From Legionellales bacterium (GTDB taxonomy: Bacteria; Pseudomonadota; Gammaproteobacteria; WLWR01), in contig WLWR01000024.1 in assembly GCA_012103495.1 (NCBI GenBank), positions 1 through 12,917 of the forward strand: DNA of 12,917 nucleotides, given 5' to 3'. The translations under genes and the position numbers were made by a program. The notes under the pieces were generated by a model. That model did no database searches. It saw only the letters and a program-made list of their open reading frames with translations, and was not told the origin of the DNA. Below, piece by piece: positions 7,368-12,917 of this stretch; position 1 is the first letter of the stretch, and each line of letters starts with the position of its first letter.

Positions 7368-7449
7368 CCTTTATTACTTTTTTTATCATCATTTCTAGCA
7401 AGCAAGGACCATTTAAATGACTTGTCCATTACACGCTTAAAATTCGCAT

Positions 7450-7498
7450 CTTGAAGTAGAATGGGTATATAATCACAGCTCTTTATTGACACTTCAAG
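7450..7498 (+). promoter_or_regulatory. asmA promoter region with 8-bp inverted repeat
   Basis: A perfect -10 box TATAAT lies at 7468-7473, with no good -35 at normal spacing. CTTGAAGT (7450-7457) and its exact reverse complement ACTTCAAG (7491-7498) bracket it. The right arm overlaps the asmA RBS, AAGGA (7496-7500), 10 nt before the ATG. A poor -35 with flanking repeat arms is a pattern seen with activator- or repressor-controlled promoters. Confidence 0.45.
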
Positions 7499-7510
7499 GA
7501 TTGCATTGCT

Positions 7511-9172
7511 ATGGGAAAAGTCATCAAATTTATATTATTATTTATTCTATCCGTCGTTTTGATTCTGGTCATTGGTGGCTTTATCGCTGCTAACGTGATT
7601 GATCCCAACAAATTCAAAGAACCCTTAGCTAAGCAAATCAGCGACCGTACTGGCCGAAACACCACCATTGTCGGAGACATTTCATGGAATTTTTTCCCCT
7701 GGTTGGGTTTTTCAGTAGGTGATGTAACCATGGCCAATGCCGAAGGCTTTGGCGACAAACCGTTTGCCAGCATTAAATCCTTGGAATTAAAAGTCAAAGC
7801 TATGCCCTTATTATCAGGCAACATCCAGGTGGGGGTTTTAACCGTGGTCAAACCAGAAATCCAATTAATGGTGAATGCTCGTGGCCGCACCAATTGGGAA
7901 GATCTGGCCGAGGTAAAATCCACAACGAACAATAGCCAAACTGAAGACACCCTTGATGAAAAAGATGAGACTGATGATTTCAATACTGAAGTACTCAATC
8001 GAATCCAAATCGATCAAGTCACCCTAAAAGAAGGACAATTGGTATTTGACAATCAACAAACCAAGCAAGAATTTGCATTAAGCAATTTAAACATCAGCAG
8101 TCAAGACATTGCCATTGATCGTGAAATCCCTTTTAACTTTCATTTTAAATTCATAGCGTTGGAAGATGACATTACCATGGCTTCAGGCGAGGTGGATTAT
8201 CAAGGCGCCTTTCGATTTGACAGTCAAACTTGGCAAGAACAAAAGCAAGCATTACCCAGCATTTATTTAGATGGCAAACTGGTTGCCAAGCCGCTGACGC
8301 TGGATAAATTACAAATCACTCAATTAACTGCAGAGATAAAAGTTGAAGATAGCTTGATTAGCATTGCTCCCATCCTTGCCAACTTGTATCAAGGTGAATC
8401 GGTTGCCAACTTGGATATCAATTTAAAAACCCAAACGCCAGACATAAAAGCGGCAGCCTCACTCAAAGATTTACAAGCCGGCGCCTTATTGGAAGATTTA
8501 ATTGGCAGCGATCAAATCACCGGTATTGCCCAGGCGCATATCAAACTAAACACTCGTGGTACAACAACCCCTTCTATGCTTAAAACATTAAACGGTTCAG
8601 CCAAATTTGAATTCACCAATGGTGTCCTACACGGTGTTGACGTGCCTTATTTATTAAGTTGGGCCACAGCCGTGTTCAATAGCCAACAACCTCCTGAAAC
8701 TGAACAAAACAAAGGGATAACTCCATTTGGTTCGATCACAGGTTCTGCTGATATTACGAATGGCGTTGTCACCAATAATGATTTATCCATTCAAGCGCCT
8801 GAATACGCCATCACTGGTGCGGGGCAAATAAGCTTAGTCACTCAAATGGTGGACTATCGATTGGCGGTGAAATCAACCTCCAAAAGCCAGAGCAATGCAA
8901 TTAATAAGCTAGAGAAATCATTGGGGGAGCCAATTCCGATTCTAGTCCGTGGTGAATTTGCCAATTTATCTGCCGAGCCCGATCTAGACATTATTGTTAA
9001 AAACAGCGCTCGTTCATTTATTGAAAAACAAGTGAATCGTTTTTTTCCAGGCAGTCTTAAACCAAAAGATCCTGCAGAAGCGACAGAGGGTCAAGGTGAT
9101 ACTGACAACGGTGAACAAACCGGTTCGATTGAAGACAAAGCAAAGCGCATCTTAGAGGGTTTATTCAACTAA
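7511..9172 (+). CDS. asmA: AsmA-family envelope protein
   Basis: Inner-membrane-anchored periplasmic protein of the AsmA group, linked in E. coli to outer-membrane assembly and now viewed as relatives of bridge-like lipid-transfer proteins. The 553 residues compare with 617 in E. coli AsmA. Seen: an N-terminal membrane anchor at about 5-27, then the family opening DPNKFKEPLAKQISDRTGRN and GDISWNFFPWLGFSVGDVTM, and the C-terminal domain pattern TTPSMLKTLNGSAKFEFTNG. An acidic, Gln/Asn-rich linker at about 136-158 and an acidic tail before the end are low in complexity. The RBS AAGGA is 10 nt before the ATG. It is first of a plus-strand operon, with mutY starting 3 nt after its stop. The family is clear; whether it is the direct AsmA orthologue is less so. 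Confidence 0.9.
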   Translation: MGKVIKFILLFILSVVLILVIGGFIAANVIDPNKFKEPLAKQISDRTGRNTTIVGDISWNFFPWLGFSVGDVTMANAEGFGDKPFASIKSLELKVKAMPLLSGNIQVGVLTVVKPEIQLMVNARGRTNWEDLAEVKSTTNNSQTEDTLDEKDETDDFNTEVLNRIQIDQVTLKEGQLVFDNQQTKQEFALSNLNISSQDIAIDREIPFNFHFKFIALEDDITMASGEVDYQGAFRFDSQTWQEQKQALPSIYLDGKLVAKPLTLDKLQITQLTAEIKVEDSLISIAPILANLYQGESVANLDINLKTQTPDIKAAASLKDLQAGALLEDLIGSDQITGIAQAHIKLNTRGTTTPSMLKTLNGSAKFEFTNGVLHGVDVPYLLSWATAVFNSQQPPETEQNKGITPFGSITGSADITNGVVTNNDLSIQAPEYAITGAGQISLVTQMVDYRLAVKSTSKSQSNAINKLEKSLGEPIPILVRGEFANLSAEPDLDIIVKNSARSFIEKQVNRFFPGSLKPKDPAEATEGQGDTDNGEQTGSIEDKAKRILEGLFN

Positions 9173-9175
9173 GCT

Positions 9176-10234
9176 ATGGAATTTTTCGACCGCGATCAAA
9201 TTCAGCAACGCCTTCTGGATTGGTATGCAAACCACGGTCGCAAGCATCTACCATGGAAACAGCCACTCACACCATACCGCGTGTGGGTGGCTGAAGTCAT
9301 GCTGCAGCAAACCCAAGTAGCCACAGTCCTACCTTACTATGAACGATTTATCCAACGTTTTGCCAGCGTAGAAGATTTAGCCGCAGCAGCGTTGGATGAC
9401 GTTTTACAATTATGGGCGGGACTGGGTTACTACTCACGAGCAAGAAATCTACACCGTACAGCTCAAATCATTATCAGCGACCATGGTGGGCAATTCCCCG
9501 ATGAATTAACATTGCTACGCAAGCTTCCTGGCATTGGAGAATACACGGCAGGTGCGATTGTATCGTTTGCATTCCAACGACAAGCCAGCATTGTGGATGG
9601 TAATGTAAAACGCGTGATCAGTCGATTGCATGCGCTACCCGACTGGCCAGGGCAATCGCAAACACACCGATTGATTTGGGACATTGCGACACACTACACA
9701 CCAAAGCAACAATGTCATTTATACAATCAAGCGATTATGGATTTAGGATCACTGGTGTGCACACCCAATCAACCGGACTGTTCACAATGTCCTTGGCAGA
9801 TTTTTTGTATTGCGCATCAACGACAGCAAACCGATTGTTTTCCAGTCAAAAAACCCACGGTGGCTAAACCGACTCAAGAACGATATTTTTTATTATTAAA
9901 AAATCCACAACAGCAGATTTTATTAGAGAAACGCCCTCCCACGGGTATTTGGGGTGGTTTGTGGAGTTTACCTGAATGCTCACTGACACAGAATATTTCT
10001 CACTGGTGCAAACAATACTATGGATTATCCATTCACCAACAGTCTCCATTACCGACATTCAAACACAGTTTCAGTCATTATCATTTGATGATTCACCCTA
10101 TTGCATTAGATGTTTCACAAACGATAAATGTGATTCGTGATGGAGGTCAAACTTGTTGGTATGATCAAGCGCAAGCGATCACACAAGGCATCCCCAAACC
10201 TGTAAAATATTTATTAGAACAATACCAATCGTAG
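9176..10234 (+). CDS. mutY: Adenine DNA glycosylase MutY
   Basis: Base-excision repair glycosylase that removes adenine mispaired with 8-oxoguanine or guanine. The 352 residues match E. coli (350). Seen: catalytic Glu40 in WVAEVMLQQTQV, the helix-hairpin-helix LRKLPGIGEYTAGAI (114-128), catalytic Asp141 in IVDGNVKRV, and the 4Fe-4S loop Cys195-x6-Cys202-x2-Cys205-x5-Cys211. The C-terminal third is the NUDIX-like domain that recognises 8-oxoG (YFLLLKNPQQQILLEKRP, GIWGGLWSLPE, FKHSFSHYHL). The start lies 3 nt after the asmA stop, with a GAGGG inside the end of asmA as likely RBS. yggX follows after 52 bp, a pairing also seen in E. coli. Confidence 0.97.
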   Translation: MEFFDRDQIQQRLLDWYANHGRKHLPWKQPLTPYRVWVAEVMLQQTQVATVLPYYERFIQRFASVEDLAAAALDDVLQLWAGLGYYSRARNLHRTAQIIISDHGGQFPDELTLLRKLPGIGEYTAGAIVSFAFQRQASIVDGNVKRVISRLHALPDWPGQSQTHRLIWDIATHYTPKQQCHLYNQAIMDLGSLVCTPNQPDCSQCPWQIFCIAHQRQQTDCFPVKKPTVAKPTQERYFLLLKNPQQQILLEKRPPTGIWGGLWSLPECSLTQNISHWCKQYYGLSIHQQSPLPTFKHSFSHYHLMIHPIALDVSQTINVIRDGGQTCWYDQAQAITQGIPKPVKYLLEQYQS

Positions 10235-10286
10235 TCATTCCTTGTTATCATCAACACCTTAAAAAATCAGGTAAGATTCGTCCGTT

Positions 10287-10553
10287 ATGAAAATGATTCA
10301 CTGCCAGAAATTAGACAAACAAGCACCCGGATTAACCACTCCACCCTATCCAGGTGAATTGGGTGAAAAAATTTATCAACACATTTCTCAAGAGGCTTGG
10401 CAACTGTGGCTCAATCATCAAACCATGTTGATTAATGAATATCGCTTAAGCATGCTGGATCCCAAAGCCCGCGAATTCCTCGCCACCGAAATGGAAAAAT
10501 TCCTATTCGGCTCAGGCAGTGAAAAACCCACCGGCTTCACACCAGAAGATTGA
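10287..10553 (+). CDS. yggX: Probable Fe(2+)-trafficking protein YggX
   Basis: Small cytoplasmic protein that protects iron-sulfur enzymes from oxidants and is proposed to carry ferrous iron. The 88 residues compare with 91 in E. coli. Seen: Cys6 in MIHCQKL (the conserved N-terminal Cys), [14 protein letters not shown] (21-34), [19 protein letters not shown] (36-54), and the ending GFTPED. The first ATG is used; a second ATG two codons later (MIHC) is an equally good start, and the RBS is weak (AGGT about 13 nt upstream). It probably shares the asmA-mutY transcript; pairing with mutY, itself an Fe-S enzyme, fits oxidative-damage defence. Confidence 0.95.
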   Translation: MKMIHCQKLDKQAPGLTTPPYPGELGEKIYQHISQEAWQLWLNHQTMLINEYRLSMLDPKAREFLATEMEKFLFGSGSEKPTGFTPED

Positions 10554-10581
10554 TTTTAACTTGGTTTTTTAAATCCTCCCC

Positions 10582-10610
10582 TTGACGCCACCACTTTCCC
10601 AAGGTTTAAT
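10582..10610 (+). promoter_or_regulatory. Sigma-70 promoter of tRNA-Phe
   Basis: TTGACG (10582-10587) and TTTAAT (10605-10610), each 5 of 6 to consensus, are 17 bp apart. The GC-rich stretch after the -10 (ACCGCC) is typical of stringently controlled stable-RNA promoters. The tRNA begins 12 bp downstream of the -10. Confidence 0.75.
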
Positions 10611-10622
10611 ACCGCCCTCTGG

Positions 10623-10698
<76 letters not shown>

Positions 10699-10730
10699 GT
10701 AAAATCAAGGACTTACAGAGCTTTTTCTCT

Positions 10731-10765
10731 CTCCCACAAAAACCCCTGCGGGACTTTTGCGGGAG
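10731..10765. terminator. Stem-loop between tRNA-Phe and the integrase
   Basis: CTCCCACAAAA (10731-10741) and TTTTGCGGGAG (10755-10765) can form an 11-bp stem with one mismatch (a G-U pair in the minus-strand RNA), around a 13-nt loop. It lies between two converging transcription units and could end either, though neither strand has a proper U-run after the stem. The internal repeat TGCGGGA appears twice. Confidence 0.4.
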
Positions 10766-10771
10766 CTACGA

Positions 10772-11845
10772 TTAACTTACCCGTTTAAGCAATGTCAACG
10801 TCGGGGTTGAGTCTCGAAGCGACACCACTCGATTGGATGCTTCCAACAAGCAACGAATCTCCGACGCTGAATAATGCGTCGTGATCCGACTTGATTTGTG
10901 TCCCAACAAATCTTGCCGATCTTCAAAACTCACGCCCGCTGCGCGCAAGCGCCGACCAAACGTGTGCTTTAAATCGTGCACACGCGCCGACAACCCAGCT
11001 CGCTCGCGAGCACGCAGCCAAGCACTGTTCAACATACGGGTGACGGGTTTGCCTTGATACACAAACACCGACTCCGAATGTTCCCCGCGCACGGCTTCTA
11101 CAACTGACATTGCGACATTGTTTAAAATCACCAAACGGTCTTCACGATTTTTCACATGCGTACCTGGAATGATAAACACCGAGGTATTTAATTCGGGAAC
11201 AGACATTTCCCACTCCCAACGCAATTGACAAATCTCCGCGTCTCGACAACCCGTATTAACAGCAAACAATGCCATGCGTTCCAAATGCGGCGGTAACTCT
11301 TGAAACAACCGCGTTTGTTCATCCCAACTGAGTGGATAGGGTTTTCGTGCATCCACTTCCGGGAATAATTTGATCTTCGGAGCACTACCCAACCAAGTCA
11401 GGCCGTACTCATCAATCCATTCTCCCGCCGCCAAATTCAGTATATGGCGGATCAGTTTTAACGCATTGTTGATCGTCCGTGTTTTCACACCTTCCTGGCG
11501 GCGTGCCGCAATAAAAGCTTGCAACGTACCCATGTGAATCTCATCAAGCCACAGATCACCCACATGACGATCCAAAATCCGCAAGCGATAAGCATCCGTG
11601 GTGATACTGCGTTTATACTGATTCTCCAACAAATACTTCGTCGCCGCTTCGCGGAAACTGCGCTGTGGTCGTATGCCATACACGACCGTTTGTCTTAACG
11701 TTTCCAGTCGTCGTGCCAAATAACGTTCCGCTTCTTCCAAATCGGACGTGTGACAACTTTCGCACAACCTGCGACCGTATGTTTTCTTATCAATGTGCCA
11801 ACTTTCTCCACGTTTGTAGAGTCCTGGCGTACGTTTGCGTCCCAT
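10772..11845 (-). CDS. Tyrosine recombinase (phage/island integrase)
   Basis: Site-specific integrase of 357 residues. An N-terminal basic segment KRTPGLYKRGESWHIDKKTYG and a SAM-like core-binding domain (about 60-150) precede the catalytic domain (about 165-330). Catalytic residues seen: Arg201 (TGCRDAEICQL), Lys232 (HVKNREDR), His290 (VHDLKHTF), His316 (LLGHKSS) and the nucleophile Tyr325 (ITTHYSASE). The usual second arginine of the HxxR motif is Lys293 here. The start ATG 11845 has a strong RBS, AGGAG, 6 nt away. Its 3' end faces the tRNA-Phe 3' end about 75 bp away, the standard position of an integrase at the edge of an integrated island. The leader contains a stem-loop and, further up, a perfect palindrome. 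No frame damage is visible. Confidence 0.93.
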   Translation of the reverse strand: MGRKRTPGLYKRGESWHIDKKTYGRRLCESCHTSDLEEAERYLARRLETLRQTVVYGIRPQRSFREAATKYLLENQYKRSITTDAYRLRILDRHVGDLWLDEIHMGTLQAFIAARRQEGVKTRTINNALKLIRHILNLAAGEWIDEYGLTWLGSAPKIKLFPEVDARKPYPLSWDEQTRLFQELPPHLERMALFAVNTGCRDAEICQLRWEWEMSVPELNTSVFIIPGTHVKNREDRLVILNNVAMSVVEAVRGEHSESVFVYQGKPVTRMLNSAWLRARERAGLSARVHDLKHTFGRRLRAAGVSFEDRQDLLGHKSSRITTHYSASEIRCLLEASNRVVSLRDSTPTLTLLKRVS

Positions 11846-11866
11846 AAATAACTCCTCTTATTTATT

Positions 11867-11910
11867 GGGACACCCACTACGAGCCATAGTCTGCCTCAGG
11901 TGGGTGCCCC
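11867..11910 (-). promoter_or_regulatory. Strong stem-loop in the integrase leader
   Basis: The minus-strand RNA has GGGGCACCCAC (11910-11900) pairing with GTGGGTGTCCC (11877-11867): 11 pairs, one of them G-U, with a 22-nt loop. It ends about 10 nt before the integrase RBS. It could modulate translation or transcription; as DNA it could also be a recombination or repressor site. Confidence 0.5.
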
Positions 11911-11948
11911 TATGCAAGTCTTGGAGGTATTACGGTAAGAGATATCGG

Positions 11949-11964
11949 TGTCCGATGTCGGACA
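11949..11964. promoter_or_regulatory. Perfect 16-bp palindrome upstream of the integrase
   Basis: TGTCCGA, a 2-bp centre, then TCGGACA: perfect 7-bp arms about 105 bp before the integrase ATG. It looks like the operator of a dimeric repressor. No clear sigma-70 promoter could be assigned beside it. Confidence 0.5.
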
Positions 11965-12026
11965 AAGTAGGGGATAGGAAAATTTAAGCACAATCTACAA
12001 TGGATTGAATGAATCAGTTTTAAAAC

Positions 12027-12055
12027 CTCTATCTAGCAGATATTAAAGCTCTATC
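12027..12055. repeat. Direct repeat CTCTATC, 22-bp period
   Basis: CTCTATC occurs at 12027-12033 and 12049-12055, two helical turns apart, between the kinase 3' end and the integrase leader. The spacing suits a tandem-binding regulator, but 7-bp repeats in AT-rich DNA can be chance. Confidence 0.25.
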
Positions 12056-12119
12056 AATTTTTTCACTTTCAAGCAATAACTTGGCAAATGGACATCGTCA
12101 TTCAATCGTATCGGTAACG

Positions 12120-12917
12120 TTAAACAGATGGTTTTGGAAAAAACAAACTAAACTCTGCATATTCACCCTCGACTGACTGGCATGTGATGGTTCCACCATA
12201 GGCTTGAATCACCATCAAGCAAAAACTCAAGCCTAACCCGCTACCGCCGAAGCGATTTGTATAAAATGGCTCAAAGACTCTTTCTGCTTGTTCGGGTGGC
12301 ATCCCTTTTGCTGTGTCTTTAAAATGAATGACGTGTTGTCCATCCTTTTCGTCTGTGCTGATGAAGATGTCACCACGCCCCATTTCTTTCATGAAATACA
12401 GTGCATTATTAAGCAAATTCCATAACACATGCTTGGTTAGCAGAGGGTCGCCTAAAAAATCAAATTCTTTTTGAAGTGAAACATGAACTTTATTTACAGC
12501 AGCTGGATCATCAAAAGGGAAAGTGTGAATTGCCTCTTGGATACACTGGCGAGCCGAATTCATTTGAAACTGACTGGTATCGATGTTTTCTACCAGCATG
12601 TTTTTCAATTGCATATTCACTAACGCTGTTCCCGCACTAATGCGTTGGATCATCCTATTGACTCGTTGCTCATGTTCTTCCAACCGTTCAACAGTGATTT
12701 GATTTTTGTCTTTTTTCGATTGCTCAAAAAAATTCTTCATCAACTCAAGTCCAACGCGTACTCCAGCCATCGGTGTTTTAATTTCATGCGATAGACTTCC
12801 TGCCATAACTTTTAACTTTTGAATAACTTGATGAGAATGACAAGTGCTCAAAAAAAATGCTGTCACTTCTTGCTGCCTTCTCAATTGCACCTCTACTTTT
12901 AATACAGAAACATCAAT
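12120..12917 (-). CDS. Sensor histidine kinase, C-terminal catalytic part (5' end cut)
   Basis: The frame is open to the right edge (265 codons visible), so GTG 12890 is not the start; the sensor part lies outside. Seen: an H-box AGSLSHEIKTPMAG with the phosphorylated His, a dimerisation helix pair with heptad character, an N-box LLTKHVLWNLLNNALYFM, a G1-like DTAKGM (Asp-Thr-Ala in place of Asp-x-Gly), an F-box VFEPFYTN and a G2 box GGSGLGL. The run ends after the ATPase domain with EYAEFSLFFPKPSV; no receiver domain is attached. The pattern HFKDTAKGM, GLSFCLMVIQAYGG and CQSVEGEYAEF is what I associate with the CqsS/LqsS alpha-hydroxyketone quorum-sensing kinases; this closeness is from memory and uncertain. 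No response regulator is in view. It is the first non-integrase gene of the putative island. Confidence 0.85.
   Translation of the reverse strand: MDVSVLKVEVQLRRQQEVTAFFLSTCHSHQVIQKLKVMAGSLSHEIKTPMAGVRVGLELMKNFFEQSKKDKNQITVERLEEHEQRVNRMIQRISAGTALVNMQLKNMLVENIDTSQFQMNSARQCIQEAIHTFPFDDPAAVNKVHVSLQKEFDFLGDPLLTKHVLWNLLNNALYFMKEMGRGDIFISTDEKDGQHVIHFKDTAKGMPPEQAERVFEPFYTNRFGGSGLGLSFCLMVIQAYGGTITCQSVEGEYAEFSLFFPKPSV

Larger units (their letters stand above)
7081..7449. other. AT-rich intergenic stretch without a convincing gene
   Basis: Between the divergent transporter and asmA genes. A 64-codon open frame at 7068-7262 has no RBS, no recognisable motif and no family resemblance, and is taken as chance. 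The 3' part holds two inverted-repeat clusters (7277-7341 and 7342-7367) and long A/T runs. I see no RNA family, insertion sequence or tRNA here. Confidence 0.5.

Noticed and set aside
7483..7998. 171-codon minus-strand frame inside asmA
   Set aside because: Lies antisense to the well-supported N-terminal part of asmA; shadow frame.
10731..10765. Pseudomonas-type REP element
   Set aside because: The GCGGGAG stem recalls REP sequences, but only one copy is visible here and family membership cannot be judged.
10699..12917. Second copy of the tRNA-Phe 3' end (far att site) or CRISPR array
   Set aside because: No repeat of the tRNA end and no regularly spaced repeats were found by eye in the window.

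Overview
The window reads as a chromosomal segment of a gammaproteobacterium with moderate to low GC. It is most reminiscent of the Legionellales (Legionella, Coxiella, Berkiella and Aquicella relatives). The basis is a BirA-controlled divergent bioB/bioA pair, the asmA-mutY-yggX order, trmB beside an OPT-family transporter, ankyrin-type genes in an AT-rich gap, and a sensor kinase whose catalytic core looks like the LqsS/CqsS group. The order-level placement is inference; no marker gene in the window settles it.

Layout. 1-2398: bioB (minus, cut by the left edge) and bioA (plus) diverge from a 115-bp region holding a bioB promoter and a BirA-type operator; together they make the last steps of biotin synthesis. 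2399-3669: an AT-rich accessory patch with a decayed plus-strand gene (several frame breaks and a stop, ankyrin-like remnants followed by a membrane hairpin) converging on an intact small ankyrin-repeat gene on the minus strand. 3776-4219: a YjdN/PhnB-like VOC protein (minus). 4327-7020: a minus-strand pair, OPT-family peptide transporter followed after 3 nt by trmB. 7021-7510: about 490 bp with no convincing gene; it holds a transporter promoter, several inverted repeats and the asmA promoter. 7511-10553: a plus-strand operon asmA, mutY, yggX, combining envelope maintenance, repair of 8-oxoG:A mispairs and iron/oxidative-stress protection.

10582-12917: a strong tRNA promoter and tRNA-Phe(GAA), then a convergent tyrosine integrase only about 75 bp past the tRNA CCA end. 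This is the classical start of a tRNA-integrated genomic island that runs off the right edge. The first cargo seen is the C-terminal, catalytic part of a histidine kinase (minus). The integrase leader has a strong stem-loop and a perfect 16-bp palindrome, so the integrase may be regulated.

The most interesting parts are the island start with an LqsS/CqsS-like kinase, the integrase whose second catalytic arginine is lysine, the decaying ankyrin/membrane gene facing a live ankyrin gene, and a BioA with two changes at substrate-site positions. No clearly new defence or biosynthetic system is visible inside the window.
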